From positions 1,793,201 through 1,857,200 of the forward strand of contig JABTUM010000001.1 of the NCBI GenBank assembly GCA_015075375.1: DNA of 64,000 bases, given 5' to 3'. Positions 47,204 to 55,911 of this stretch are shown one piece after another; positions within the stretch are counted from its first letter, which is position 1, and every line of letters starts with the position of its first letter. Source of the DNA: Planctomycetota bacterium (GTDB taxonomy: Bacteria; Planctomycetota; SZUA-567; H5-PLA8). The translations under genes were made by a program, and so were the position numbers. The notes under the pieces are model-generated. The model had not been told where the DNA came from, made no database searches, and worked only from the letters and a program-made list of their open reading frames with translations.

Positions 47204-47605
47204 ATGCGCGCTGAACCAGCGGGATCTTCATGCGTGGAACGTAAAACCAAGCAACGCGACGCCATCAAGGAAGTGATGCTGCACACCGCCCGGCCGCTGG
47301 GCCCGCAGGAGATCCTCGACGCTGCGGCCGGCTCCGTCCCGAATCTCGGCATCGCCACCGTCTACCGTGCGATCAAGGAACTCCTGGCCGAAGGCTTCCT
47401 GAGCAAAGTCGAGATGCCCGGCGAGCCCGCGCGCTACGAACGCGCCGACCTGAAGCACCACCACCACTTTCATTGCCGGAGCTGCGGGAAGGTTTACGAC
47501 ATCGCCGGCTGCCCCGGCAACCTAGCCAACGCCGCGCCGAAGGGCTTTAAAGTCGAATCGCACGAACTGCTCTTGTTTGGCGTGTGCGACCGGTGCGATA
47601 AGTAG
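47204..47605 (+). CDS. Fur-family metalloregulator
   Basis: A protein of about 133 residues. The winged helix (TKQRDAIKEVMLHTARPLGPQEILDAA, GIATVYRAIKELLAEG) and the metal region HHHHFHCRSCGKVYDIAGC plus GVCDRCDK show the structural zinc CxxC pairs and His-rich sensing site. It could be a Fur, Zur or PerR type; the residues do not decide. The start is uncertain: ATG 47204 is used, with TTG 47177 or GTG 47234 possible. It converges on the porin operon. Confidence 0.88.
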   Translation: MRAEPAGSSCVERKTKQRDAIKEVMLHTARPLGPQEILDAAAGSVPNLGIATVYRAIKELLAEGFLSKVEMPGEPARYERADLKHHHHFHCRSCGKVYDIAGCPGNLANAAPKGFKVESHELLLFGVCDRCDK

Positions 47606-47640
47606 CGCGCGCCGTTTGCCGGCCTGCGCTCGCTGCAATG

Positions 47641-49041
47641 CTAAAACCCCACCCGCACCATCAGGAAGATATTCCGCGCCGTGTCGTCGCCGCGGTTGCC
47701 GGACTTCTCGAATAATCGCCCCGGCTGGAACAGAAACACACCGCCGCTCACCGAGAGGTTCTCGTGGAAGCGGTGCGTCACTTGTAGATCCAATTCCTGT
47801 CCCACGTCGCTGCCCGCGCGCCCGGTCGGGTCGCGCCGCAGCGGCCGGCCGTTTACGCTCTGGTACAGCGCGTCGCGCTCTTCCAATAGCCGGAAGCGGA
47901 AATAATCCAGTTCGATCAGCCCGCCGCGCCATACGCGCGCATGCAGTTTGGCCCCGAACTGATTGATGTTACGGCCGTCGACGGCCAGGATTTTGCCCAA
48001 GTGCTCGAACGGATCGGCGAACAGCGGATCGAACGTTTCCTGCTCGCCGTCCCCCGGATCGTGGTCCCCGCTGATCAGCGATTGCTTCACCGCCAGCCGC
48101 ACGCTGCGCCAGCCGATCGGAATCGTGTAGCCCAATTCCGCCGTCTCCAACCACGCCAGCACCTTGTCGCCGCCGCGCGAACCGAATTGCCCCATCGCCT
48201 CCACGCGGTAATCCCAGCGCCTGAAGAACGGGGCGCTGACCAAGCCGCCCACGGTGAGCAGATGCGCCGGACCGTGCGATCCGTGCTCGCCGTCGAAACG
48301 CGTCTTCTCGTCGCCCTTGTAGTACGCGTACGCCTCCATGCGGTGCCGCGCCGGCGCGTCTAGGAACTTCAGGTTGATCCCGCCGATATTCGTGTGGCTG
48401 GAGGCCTGATCCAGATTCAGGTGATCCTGCTCGACCGGCCGCCCGGCGAAGAAATCGATCTCGAACGCCTCCGGCCGCCAGATGACGCGCGCCAAATCGA
48501 AGCTCTGCCCCGTGTTGAACCAGTCCCGGTCGCCGAACAGCAACTCGGTTCCGAAGCTGAGTTCCTGCCGGCCCAGGCGGATGCGCAGCGCCGGCATGTC
48601 GGCGATGTCCTTCAGCAAGCCGAATTCGATATAGCCCTGGTAGACATCGAGCGCGTTCTCGTTGGCGTTGGGACCGGGCAGATGGTCACGCCAGAACTCC
48701 CACGCGTCCTGAACCTCGACATGGGCCTTAGACAAGTCGCCGTGCTCAAACCCTGCGCTCAGCCGCACCCGCTCCAGCAGCGAGGCGTCTTCGTCGTTGC
48801 GGCCAAAGGTGAAATCGCGCCGGTTGTCCAGCGCCTGTCCGCGCACCTGGGACGAGCCGCCCAGCGTGAAACTCCAGCCACCGCCCAGCGGCCGGTCCTT
48901 CACCGCGCGCGCGGCATCCGAAAACGGCGCGTAAAGCAGATCTTCCTTTTCGACATACGTCTTCTTCTCCGGTTCCGCGGCGTCAACGGCGGTCGCGAGC
49001 GCCAGAAGCAGTCCGAGGAGCGGCACGAGGCGCACGTTCAT
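47641..49041 (-). CDS. Alginate-export-family outer-membrane porin
   Basis: A protein of 466 residues with a signal peptide (LLGLLLALATAVDAAE). The mature part is a beta-barrel typical of the alginate_export family: FTLGGSSQVRGQALDNRRDF, RIRLGRQELSFGTELLFGDRDWFNTGQSFD, SHTNIGGINL, ending in IFLMVRVGF with the C-terminal Phe needed for outer-membrane insertion. It probably lets an anionic polysaccharide or small solute cross the outer membrane. Its ATG overlaps the stop of the upstream kinase gene (ATGA), last in a three-gene operon. Confidence 0.87.
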   Translation of the reverse strand: MNVRLVPLLGLLLALATAVDAAEPEKKTYVEKEDLLYAPFSDAARAVKDRPLGGGWSFTLGGSSQVRGQALDNRRDFTFGRNDEDASLLERVRLSAGFEHGDLSKAHVEVQDAWEFWRDHLPGPNANENALDVYQGYIEFGLLKDIADMPALRIRLGRQELSFGTELLFGDRDWFNTGQSFDLARVIWRPEAFEIDFFAGRPVEQDHLNLDQASSHTNIGGINLKFLDAPARHRMEAYAYYKGDEKTRFDGEHGSHGPAHLLTVGGLVSAPFFRRWDYRVEAMGQFGSRGGDKVLAWLETAELGYTIPIGWRSVRLAVKQSLISGDHDPGDGEQETFDPLFADPFEHLGKILAVDGRNINQFGAKLHARVWRGGLIELDYFRFRLLEERDALYQSVNGRPLRRDPTGRAGSDVGQELDLQVTHRFHENLSVSGGVFLFQPGRLFEKSGNRGDDTARNIFLMVRVGF

Positions 49042-50909
49042 GGCGCACGTTCCCTCGGCAGCGGCATCAACAGCACATTGCGAATTTGCCCGCCGCCGTC
49101 CTGAACCGAAAGCCGCAGCGTGCGCGGCGCGTCCTTCGCGCCTTCCAAGGTGCTGGAGCCGACCTTCGTGCCCCCGATGTAAAAGTCCGCCCGATTCCAA
49201 TCCGTGAAGTCCACGCGCAGACGCACCCACGCGTCCAGGTCGATGTCCTTCACTTCCGCCAGTAGCGCGCCGGCCTGCGCCAGCTTTTCGTCGCGCCGGA
49301 CCAGATAGGCCGTCGGACGCGCGCCTTCCGGGTAACGGACGCCCAGCGCCACCCATCCGCCGCCGGGTTCGAACTGAAACTGCATCTCGCAAGCTGCCGC
49401 GCTGGCCGGAATCGTCATCTCGGCCTCCAGCATCGCCAGCGTTTTCGGAATCGATCGCTCCGCATGCTGCCAGTCCGCGGCCGGATCGAACGAGAGCGCA
49501 TCCAGTTCCCCGTTGTAAGGCAGGTTTGGATGAAAGCCCGTATACGTCCAGCCCTCGGCCGAACGATTCTGGATCAAGCGCAGCACCTCCGCCTGAGCGG
49601 GCGGCGCGTTGGCCACGGCCGGCGTGCTTGGCGCGGGCTTCGGGCCGGGAACGGCCGGCGGAACAGGCGTCGGGGAACCGCGACCTGAATCGACCTCGGC
49701 GCCGGACGTCTGCGCCTGCAGATAAAAAAAGTACACCAGCACCGCCAGGGTCAGCGCGCCGCCGATGGTGGCGATGCCGAAGACCATGCCCCGGCCGGGC
49801 GTGCCGGAGGACCCCGCCGCCGCACGCGCCGCGACGGATCCGCCGGGCAGCGCCACGCTGGTGCTCGCGGACAGCTTCAGACACGCCTTATCCTCAGGCA
49901 GCACCGCAGCCGCCGGCATCCCGCCGTGCTCCACTGCTTCCAGATCCTGCAGCAGCGCCCCGTACGACGCATAACGATCGGCTTTGTCGCGCGCCGTCAT
50001 CCGCTGCAAAAGCAAGCTCACCCCCGGCGGCAGCTCAGGCACGCGTTCGCGCGGATCGGGCATCTGCTCGGTCAGTTTCTTCGCCAGCACCGCGCCCACC
50101 GTGGTCGCCGCGTACGGGCGCTCGCCCGAAAGCATCTGGTACAGCACGCAGCCCAGCGCGAACAGGTCGGTCCGAAAATCCAGATCGCGCTCGCCCAACG
50201 TCTGCTCGGGCGACATGTAATGCGGGCTGCCCATGATGCTGCCCTGCTGCGTGATCTGCGTCTGATCGCTCTCCGCGACGCTGTGCGCTAGCCCCAAGTC
50301 CGCGATCTTCACCGTATACGGCAGCGGCCCGACGACCGTCGTGCCCGTGTTCACCTGCTTCGCCAGCAGCAGGTTGTCGGGCTTCACGTCGCGATGAATC
50401 ACGCCCTTCGCGTGCGCGTGATCCAGACCCTGCACCGCCTGCTTGATCACATACAGCGCTTCGCGCAGCGGCAACCGCCCGCGCTCTTCGATCAGGCTCG
50501 CGAGGCTCATGCCGTCGACAAATTCCATCACGACGTAGCGCATGCCTTCGTGCTCGCCCATGTCGAAGCATGCGATCACATTGGGATGATGAATCTGCGC
50601 CAGCAGCTTGCCTTCGCGTTCCAGCCGCGCCAGGAAGCTGCGGTCCTGGACCATATGCGCCGGCAACACCTTCACGGCCACCGAACGATTCAAACTTTTC
50701 TGGCGCGCGCGGTACACCGCGCCCATGCCGCCTTCGCCCAGTTTGCCTTCGATGGTGAGCCCCGGGAGGCTGGCCAAGGCCGTGTCGACGCGGCGCTGGC
50801 TCTGCTCCGCCGGTGCCGCCGGTTGCGCGGGATGGCTCGAACCCGGCGGCAGATGCAGCGTCTGCTCCGGGTCCGCCGGAGGCGGATCGGAACGCGGCCC
50901 GTCGCTCAT
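49038..50909 (-). CDS. Hanks-type Ser/Thr protein kinase with external C-terminal domain
   Basis: A protein of 623 residues. The kinase domain has the Gly-loop GEGGMGAVY (58-66), Lys80 in AVKVL, the catalytic loop HRDVKPDNLL with Asp174, and DLG with Asp204; GSPHYMSPEQ closes the activation segment. A membrane helix (VFGIATIGGALTLAVLVYFFYL) follows near residue 380, then a Pro-rich linker. The C-terminal 200 residues are beta-rich (MQFQFEPGGGWVALGVRY, VRLRVDFTDWNRADFYIGG) and resemble laminin-G/DUF1080 sandwiches that sit outside the membrane and may sense a ligand. It overlaps neighbours on both sides by 4 bases. Confidence 0.93.
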   Translation of the reverse strand: MSDGPRSDPPPADPEQTLHLPPGSSHPAQPAAPAEQSQRRVDTALASLPGLTIEGKLGEGGMGAVYRARQKSLNRSVAVKVLPAHMVQDRSFLARLEREGKLLAQIHHPNVIACFDMGEHEGMRYVVMEFVDGMSLASLIEERGRLPLREALYVIKQAVQGLDHAHAKGVIHRDVKPDNLLLAKQVNTGTTVVGPLPYTVKIADLGLAHSVAESDQTQITQQGSIMGSPHYMSPEQTLGERDLDFRTDLFALGCVLYQMLSGERPYAATTVGAVLAKKLTEQMPDPRERVPELPPGVSLLLQRMTARDKADRYASYGALLQDLEAVEHGGMPAAAVLPEDKACLKLSASTSVALPGGSVAARAAAGSSGTPGRGMVFGIATIGGALTLAVLVYFFYLQAQTSGAEVDSGRGSPTPVPPAVPGPKPAPSTPAVANAPPAQAEVLRLIQNRSAEGWTYTGFHPNLPYNGELDALSFDPAADWQHAERSIPKTLAMLEAEMTIPASAAACEMQFQFEPGGGWVALGVRYPEGARPTAYLVRRDEKLAQAGALLAEVKDIDLDAWVRLRVDFTDWNRADFYIGGTKVGSSTLEGAKDAPRTLRLSVQDGGGQIRNVLLMPLPRERAP

Positions 50910-51907
50910 TTGCCCGCCTCGCCCAGCTTCGCGACTTCCTTCAGCAGCGCTTCGGCGCTGGGCCGGTCGTGAATCGTGCGCCCCACGTACTGGTAGCGCA
51001 CCACGCCCTGCTTATCGAGCACGAACGAAGTCGGGTGCGCCAGATCGCCTGCGATGCCCAGCACCTTCGAGGCGTTCGCGTCCACGTCCAGCAGCACCTG
51101 GAACGGCAGGCGGTACTTCGGATCGTTCACCTGCTGGTAACGCCGGACGCTCTCCACGAACGTCTCGATGTACTTTTCCGGACCCGGGAAGACGACGAAG
51201 ACCTCCGCGCCAGCAGCCTTGAACTGCTCGATCGACTGCGCGAGTTGCGTCGTCTGCCGCGTGCAGTACACGCAGACGCCGCCGCTGTAGTAGCCTTTCA
51301 TGAAGACCAGGACCACGGGGTTCTTGCCGGTGTACGCACCCAGATCGGACAGCTTGCCGTCCGCGCCGACGAACTTCGTCAGCGGCAGCGCTTTGCCGTT
51401 CCAGTTGCCCGCGCTCGCCGCCGTCGTAGGCGCTGTCACCTGCTGCCGTTGCGTCGCCGTCTGCGCCTGTTGCGCGGCCTCGGCTTGCGCCTGAGCCGTG
51501 GCGAGTTGGTCTTCCAGCTTCTGCATGCGGCTCTGCGCGTCCTGCACCGCATCCAGAAGCTTCTTCTGCAGTTCCGGATCGGCCGGAGTTTGCGTACCCG
51601 GCGCCTGGGTTCCAGGCGCGGCCTCGGCCGGAGCCGGCTGGACGGCGCCCGCTTTTTTCTCCAGGTCCGCCACCTTCGCCCTAAGCTCGGCCTGTTCCGC
51701 CGAAAGCGCCTGCAGGAGCGTCAAGTCCTGGCGCCGTGCATCGGCCGCCTGCATCTTGGACTGCGTCACGCTGGAATCGACCTGCGCCTTCAACGCCGCG
51801 TTCGAAGCCTTCAACTCCTCGACTTGCTGGCGCACCGCGCGCCGTTCGGGAGTCTGGCAGCCGGCCAGCGCCAGCAGCGCCATGCCAATAAGGACATGCG
51901 TACGCAT
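50906..51907 (-). CDS. Lipoprotein with coiled coil and AhpC/TSA thioredoxin-fold domain
   Basis: A protein of 333 residues from ATG 51907. Lipobox LAGC gives Cys17 as the lipid-modified residue. Residues 22-160 form a long Gln/Ala-rich coiled coil. The C-terminal 160 residues are a peroxiredoxin-like domain: VVLVFMKGYYSGGVCVYCTRQTTQL with Cys212-x-x-Cys215, then EVFVVFPGPEKYIETF, FQVLLDVDANASKVLGI, TSFVLDKQGVVRYQYVG. It probably reduces peroxides or thiols in the periplasm. First gene of the operon with kinase and porin. Confidence 0.87.
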   Translation of the reverse strand: MRTHVLIGMALLALAGCQTPERRAVRQQVEELKASNAALKAQVDSSVTQSKMQAADARRQDLTLLQALSAEQAELRAKVADLEKKAGAVQPAPAEAAPGTQAPGTQTPADPELQKKLLDAVQDAQSRMQKLEDQLATAQAQAEAAQQAQTATQRQQVTAPTTAASAGNWNGKALPLTKFVGADGKLSDLGAYTGKNPVVLVFMKGYYSGGVCVYCTRQTTQLAQSIEQFKAAGAEVFVVFPGPEKYIETFVESVRRYQQVNDPKYRLPFQVLLDVDANASKVLGIAGDLAHPTSFVLDKQGVVRYQYVGRTIHDRPSAEALLKEVAKLGEAGK

Positions 51908-51994
51908 AACGTAAGCAAGCTCCATAGATTAGGAAATGCGATCGCGCTTCAGTATACGCGCCTTCCGATGGCGCGTGAATCCCCGAATCGGGGC

Positions 51995-53200
51995 TCAAAG
52001 CGCCGGAAATCGCCGGTAATTCGAAAGGTCTACGCGCCGGCCCGGCCGCGCCCACGGCACGCCCAGTTCGCCGGGCAGGCGGCCTTGGCGGTATGCTTCC
52101 GTCCACGCTTCGGCCACGCCTGCTGCCCAAGTCAGCTTGCCTTTCGATTCCTCCAGCTTCACGGCATCCGCGGGAAACCCCGCGATCTCGCGTGCCGACT
52201 CCTGCATCCCGTCGATGGCCAGCGTCTGCGCCAGCGCCGCTTCGGGCGGACACAAGGCCGGCGGCCCCCCGCGGGCAAGTTCCACCGTGTGCCACAGCTT
52301 CCGCCCCGATCCGCCGTCGGGCTGCCCGTAATCGTGCACGCTCCCGTCGGCGAAGGACGCCCGCAAACCCGCGCCGTCGTAGCCGTAGGTGACGGTCCCG
52401 TCCTCGAACTCGTATTCGAAGATCGGCCCCAACTGCTCGCGCACCGCGTGCGAGGCATAAAACAGCACCTCCACGCCGGCTTCCGTCTTCCAGCGCGCCG
52501 CACACGTATCGAAGTTCGTGATCGCATTCGCGCGGTACAGTTCCGCCTCCGCCGTGACCGGGTACGCGCTGGAATCGGCCCGCGACCCAAGACAGTAAAA
52601 CAGGTTGTGGACCTGATGCGCATTGGCGTTGTTCGCGGGACTGTCGAGCACCCACGCGCCCTCGGGCGACTTCTGTGCGCCGGCCCAAGTGTTGCGCGCG
52701 TAGTAATCGTGCCCGCGCGGCCACAGCGCCAGCGCTTTGAAGCGCTGTGGCGCGCCGAAGCGGCCGCTCCGGATATCGCGCTTCAGATTCTGGATCGCCT
52801 CGCTGTACGACCACTGATACCCCACCGCCACCTGCTTGCCGGACTTATCCCGCGCAGCGATCAGCTCGAATCCGTCCTGCACCGCCGCGCAAAGCGGCTT
52901 TTCGACCAGCACATGCGAACCGTGTTCCAGCGCCAGTTTCGAGAGCGGTACATGCAGGTGAATCCCCGCCGCGATCGCGACCACGTCGGCACGCGCGCCC
53001 TGAGCGTAGAATTCCTGCAGCGAGGCGAAGCGCGGCACGCCGAGCACCTCCAGATCGCTCAGGCGCGTGCAGCCCCGCGGATTCGGATCGATCGCGCCCA
53101 CGAACCGGATATCGCGCCCGCCGGCATGGTCGAGCAGTTCCTTGAGGTACGTGCCGCCGTATCCGCCGATACCCACCAGTGCCACCGAGACCGTTGCCAT
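51995..53200 (-). CDS. Gfo/Idh/MocA-family oxidoreductase (second copy)
   Basis: A protein of 401 residues: VALVGIGGYGGTYLKELL at the N-terminus, SLQEFYAQGARADVVAIAAGIHLH, HVLVEKPLCA with the Lys, AVGYQWSYSEAIQNLKRDI, and the C-terminal domain with NANAHQVHNLFYCLG. This subgroup, common near sugar-breakdown loci, is not closely similar to the copy at 46046-47125. ATG 53200; upstream frames extending to 53776 are shadows of the nuclease gene. Confidence 0.9.
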   Translation of the reverse strand: MATVSVALVGIGGYGGTYLKELLDHAGGRDIRFVGAIDPNPRGCTRLSDLEVLGVPRFASLQEFYAQGARADVVAIAAGIHLHVPLSKLALEHGSHVLVEKPLCAAVQDGFELIAARDKSGKQVAVGYQWSYSEAIQNLKRDIRSGRFGAPQRFKALALWPRGHDYYARNTWAGAQKSPEGAWVLDSPANNANAHQVHNLFYCLGSRADSSAYPVTAEAELYRANAITNFDTCAARWKTEAGVEVLFYASHAVREQLGPIFEYEFEDGTVTYGYDGAGLRASFADGSVHDYGQPDGGSGRKLWHTVELARGGPPALCPPEAALAQTLAIDGMQESAREIAGFPADAVKLEESKGKLTWAAGVAEAWTEAYRQGRLPGELGVPWARPGRRVDLSNYRRFPAL

Positions 53201-53281
53201 GGTTCGTCTCTCCGAGTGCGCACCCAAGTATGCCAGATGCGCGGCGTCTGACATCTCCAGAGGCGAACCCTTGCGGCTCCC

Positions 53282-53824
53282 ATGCGCGAACCGTATGCTC
53301 CCGAAATGAAATACGTGCTGGACGCCTGCAACCTGATCTTCCACTCCGACGACCTGTATCGGACCCTCGACGGCCAAGGGTTCCAGGCCGCGCGCGCCCA
53401 GTTGGTCGATCTCCTGGAAGGCTTTGTCCGGCGCGAGCGCCTCGACCCGATCGTCGCCGTTTTCGACGGCAGCGAGAAGGGCGCGCACCTGGCCCGCGAG
53501 CAGCGCGAAGCCGGCGGACGCGTGGTCCTGATTTACGCCAATCCCCGCGACGAAGCCGACCGCGTCATCGTCGATCTGGTCGAATGCGCCCAGCGCCCCG
53601 GACAATTGACCGTCGTCAGCGACGACAAGTTCGTCGTCCGCGAAGTCAAGAAAGCGCGCGGGCATACGCTCGGCTGCTCGGCCTTCCTCAAGCGCGTGCG
53701 CGAAAGCGCCCGCGACGCCAAGCGCGATCCCTTCCAAGGCGAAGACCCGCGCAAATACGCCGGCCTCGCCGATCACGAATTGAAGGAATGGACGGATCTA
53801 TTCGGCTTTAAGGATGACGAGTAG
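53282..53824 (+). CDS. YacP-type NYN-domain nuclease
   Basis: A protein of 180 residues (ATG 53306, MKYVLDACN, is a credible shorter start). LDACNLIFHSDDLYRTL gives the first catalytic Asp, IVAVFDGSEKG the second, ANPRDEADRVIVDLVE and VVSDDKFVV the third and fourth acidic sites, as in YacP/Rae1-like RNases. These cut RNA in translation or quality control. It is divergent from the oxidoreductase gene and ends near the BMC operon's 3' end. Confidence 0.85.
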   Translation: MREPYAPEMKYVLDACNLIFHSDDLYRTLDGQGFQAARAQLVDLLEGFVRRERLDPIVAVFDGSEKGAHLAREQREAGGRVVLIYANPRDEADRVIVDLVECAQRPGQLTVVSDDKFVVREVKKARGHTLGCSAFLKRVRESARDAKRDPFQGEDPRKYAGLADHELKEWTDLFGFKDDE

Positions 53825-53913
53825 CGGCCGCCCGAATACGCCATGGTTCGAAGTTTGAGATTTGAAGCCTGTTGGGTTCTTGCCGCTTGCGGTTTGCCGT
53901 GCCCGGCTCCCCT

Positions 53914-54531
53914 CTACACCCGATGCATGTACTGAAAGATTTCGTCGCGCTGCGCCGAGAGCGTGAGACCGCTGTCGCGCCCGATCTGCTCCAACGCCTG
54001 CTTCAGTTCCCCGAACGAACAGCTCGCGTTCGTCACGTCCACCACCATCACCATAGCGAAGACCCCGCTGAGGATCGTCTGGCTGATCTCGAGGATATTG
54101 ATCTTCTTTTCGCCCAGCAATTCGGCGACGGCGGCCAAAATGCCCGGACGGTCGGCTCCGATGCCCCAAACCACCGCGCGCTGCGCGGACGTCACGGCGC
54201 CCTTGCCGCCGCTCGGCGGCGCCGCAGGCAAAGCTGCCGGAGCGGGCTTGGTGCCCGCGGACGAACCGCCTTCGGATTGCAGCGTGCGAGAGACCTCGGC
54301 CGCGACGGCTTCCACCAGCGCCGCGTCGTCGTCCTTCGCGCCGCCCGCCCGCCCGCTTCCGCCACGCGCCGCGGGCATATGCTCGACAATTTCCACCCCG
54401 CGCTCACGCAGAAAATCGCGCGCCAACGGCGTCAAAAGCGCGTCTTCCGGAATGCGAAACCCATCCCCGGGCGCCAAGCGCCGCGCCAACTCGCGCACTT
54501 CGTTCTCGGTCAAGACCCGCATAGATCGCAC
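53914..54531 (-). CDS. EutT-like N-terminal region fused to an ACT (UPF0237-like) domain
   Basis: A protein of 205 residues. Residues 6-47 (LTENEVRELARRLAPGDGF, then IPEDALLTPLARDFLRERGVEI) resemble the start of ethanolamine-utilisation EutT and related BMC proteins. Residues 48-115 are a Pro/Ala linker. Residues 117-205 are an ACT domain of the UPF0237 type: VVWGIGADRPGILAAVAELLGEKKINILEISQTIL, ending DEIFQYMHRV. ACT domains bind amino acids or similar ligands and often control enzymes. It is the last gene of the BMC operon. The combination suggests a BMC-linked regulator or a core-binding protein; this is inference. Confidence 0.75.
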   Translation of the reverse strand: MRSMRVLTENEVRELARRLAPGDGFRIPEDALLTPLARDFLRERGVEIVEHMPAARGGSGRAGGAKDDDAALVEAVAAEVSRTLQSEGGSSAGTKPAPAALPAAPPSGGKGAVTSAQRAVVWGIGADRPGILAAVAELLGEKKINILEISQTILSGVFAMVMVVDVTNASCSFGELKQALEQIGRDSGLTLSAQRDEIFQYMHRV

Positions 54532-54601
54532 CGGTACGCCGCATGCGGTACGTGGCGCGAAGCGGGCCGCCTTTCGCTTCGCGTCTCACTCCGCTTGAGG
54601 T

Positions 54602-54913
54602 TTACCGCTCCTTTTCGTTTCCCAATCCACGTTTGAGTTTGGCGTCGGAACGTACTTCCGTGCCGTCGACGATCGCGAGAATCGCCGCTTCGATCGGCAG
54701 GTTCTCGTCGCCCATGGCCAGGCGCGCCGCGCGTCCGAAGGCCACGATCACGTCTTCTCCGATTCCCGCGCCGATCCGGTCGGCGGCCACCACCGGAAGA
54801 TGCGTATCTTTATCCTCCAGCGGCGCGGGCTGCACGATCAGCAGCTTCACGCCGCCCAGGCGATCGTCCTTCCGCGTCGCCTGAACGTTCCCGATCACGC
54901 GTCCGAGAAACAT
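54602..54913 (-). CDS. BMC-P (EutN/CcmL-type) shell vertex protein
   Basis: A protein of 103 residues of the EutN/CcmL family: FLGRVIGNVQATRKDDRLGGVKLLIVQP, VVAADRIGAGIGEDVIVAFGRAAR, AAILAIVDGTEV. Such proteins form pentamers that cap the twelve vertices of a microcompartment shell. Only one BMC-P gene is seen here, while fucose-type operons of planctomycetes often have several. It follows the MEMO-family gene by 85 bases. Confidence 0.95.
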   Translation of the reverse strand: MFLGRVIGNVQATRKDDRLGGVKLLIVQPAPLEDKDTHLPVVAADRIGAGIGEDVIVAFGRAARLAMGDENLPIEAAILAIVDGTEVRSDAKLKRGLGNEKER

Positions 54914-54998
54914 GAGCCGCCTCCGGAAAAATCGCCGCCTCGCAAGCAGGCGACCAACCTAATGCACGCTCCGCCTCGCGCCACGCGCGATTCGCGGC

Positions 54999-55889
54999 TT
55001 ACAGAAATACCACCGCCGCATAGCCCACGAAGTCGCTGGGCGCGCCGACGCTGGGGCGCCGCTCGTAGCTCGTCTTGTGCTCCAACAGTACGCCCCGGCT
55101 CGCTCCGCGTGCCCGGGCGAAGGCAATGGCCGCCGCCGCGGCCTGGGGGCCGCAGGCGCTGGCGTCCGATTCGCCGGCCTCCACCGCGCCGCGGGCGTCC
55201 AGCGCCAGCGCGCGATCCAGAAACGCGCGGTCGTTCACGTCCTTCGACCAAGCGTGTGCGGCGGCGCCCACGCCTTGCGGTGCGAAGCCGTAATAGTTCG
55301 GTCCGTAGTGCGTCAAATCGGTGCTGGCCAACGCGACCGCGCTGCGCTTGAGTTGCGCCACGGCGCGCGCGGCGGCCAAACCCAAGGCCTCGCCGTCGCA
55401 ATCGTGCGGAACCGCCACCGGAACGAACCGCGCTTCGGGCAGCGCTTGGCGAAACATCGGAAGCTGGACTTCGATCGCGTGATCTCCCGCGTGCGCTTCG
55501 GGGCGGTCGATCAGCCGTTCAGGCCCGGCTTCACCCAGGCAGGCCGCGGCCAACTCGGCATCGATCGCCACTTCGGCGCCGGGGATCTTCCACGCGCCCT
55601 CCCGTTGCAGCGAGGGAACGTCGACGTCCGAACGGTGCGCCGTCGCGAAGATCAGGACCGTCTCCGGCGGCGTGGCGCTCTGCTGAAGCGCATCCCAAAC
55701 CAAGAGCGCCGTGGGGCCGCTGTAGATCCAACCGGCGTGCGGCACGATGCCTCCGTAGACCGCTTTGCCAAGGATCTCGGCGGGCAACTCGGCTTCTTCG
55801 CGCCGGCACGCTTCGAGCAGCTTCGCGCACTCCGGCACGGAGCCCGGATAAAAGCTTCCGGCGCGGTAATGCGGTCGCACGTAGCCCAT
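54999..55889 (-). CDS. amrB: MEMO-family protein (AmmeMemoRadiSam system protein B)
   Basis: A protein of 296 residues of the MEMO1/AmrB family. The metal-ligand set is complete: IVPHAGWIYSG, ATAHRSD, STDLTHYG and DASACGPQA, matching the His, His, Asp/His and Cys of human MEMO1. The starting PHYRAGSFYPG is also typical. MEMO proteins resemble extradiol dioxygenases and bind copper or iron; the AmrB partners AmrA and a radical-SAM enzyme are not in this window. It stands inside a BMC operon, between the HTH and BMC-P genes, 22 bases from the former. Confidence 0.9.
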   Translation of the reverse strand: MGYVRPHYRAGSFYPGSVPECAKLLEACRREEAELPAEILGKAVYGGIVPHAGWIYSGPTALLVWDALQQSATPPETVLIFATAHRSDVDVPSLQREGAWKIPGAEVAIDAELAAACLGEAGPERLIDRPEAHAGDHAIEVQLPMFRQALPEARFVPVAVPHDCDGEALGLAAARAVAQLKRSAVALASTDLTHYGPNYYGFAPQGVGAAAHAWSKDVNDRAFLDRALALDARGAVEAGESDASACGPQAAAAAIAFARARGASRGVLLEHKTSYERRPSVGAPSDFVGYAAVVFL

Positions 55890-55911
55890 ACCCGAGTTCC
55901 TAGCCTGTAAT

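Noticed and set aside
50906..51907. Selenocysteine in the second thioredoxin-fold protein
   Set aside because: It has an ordinary CxxC pair and no in-frame TGA.
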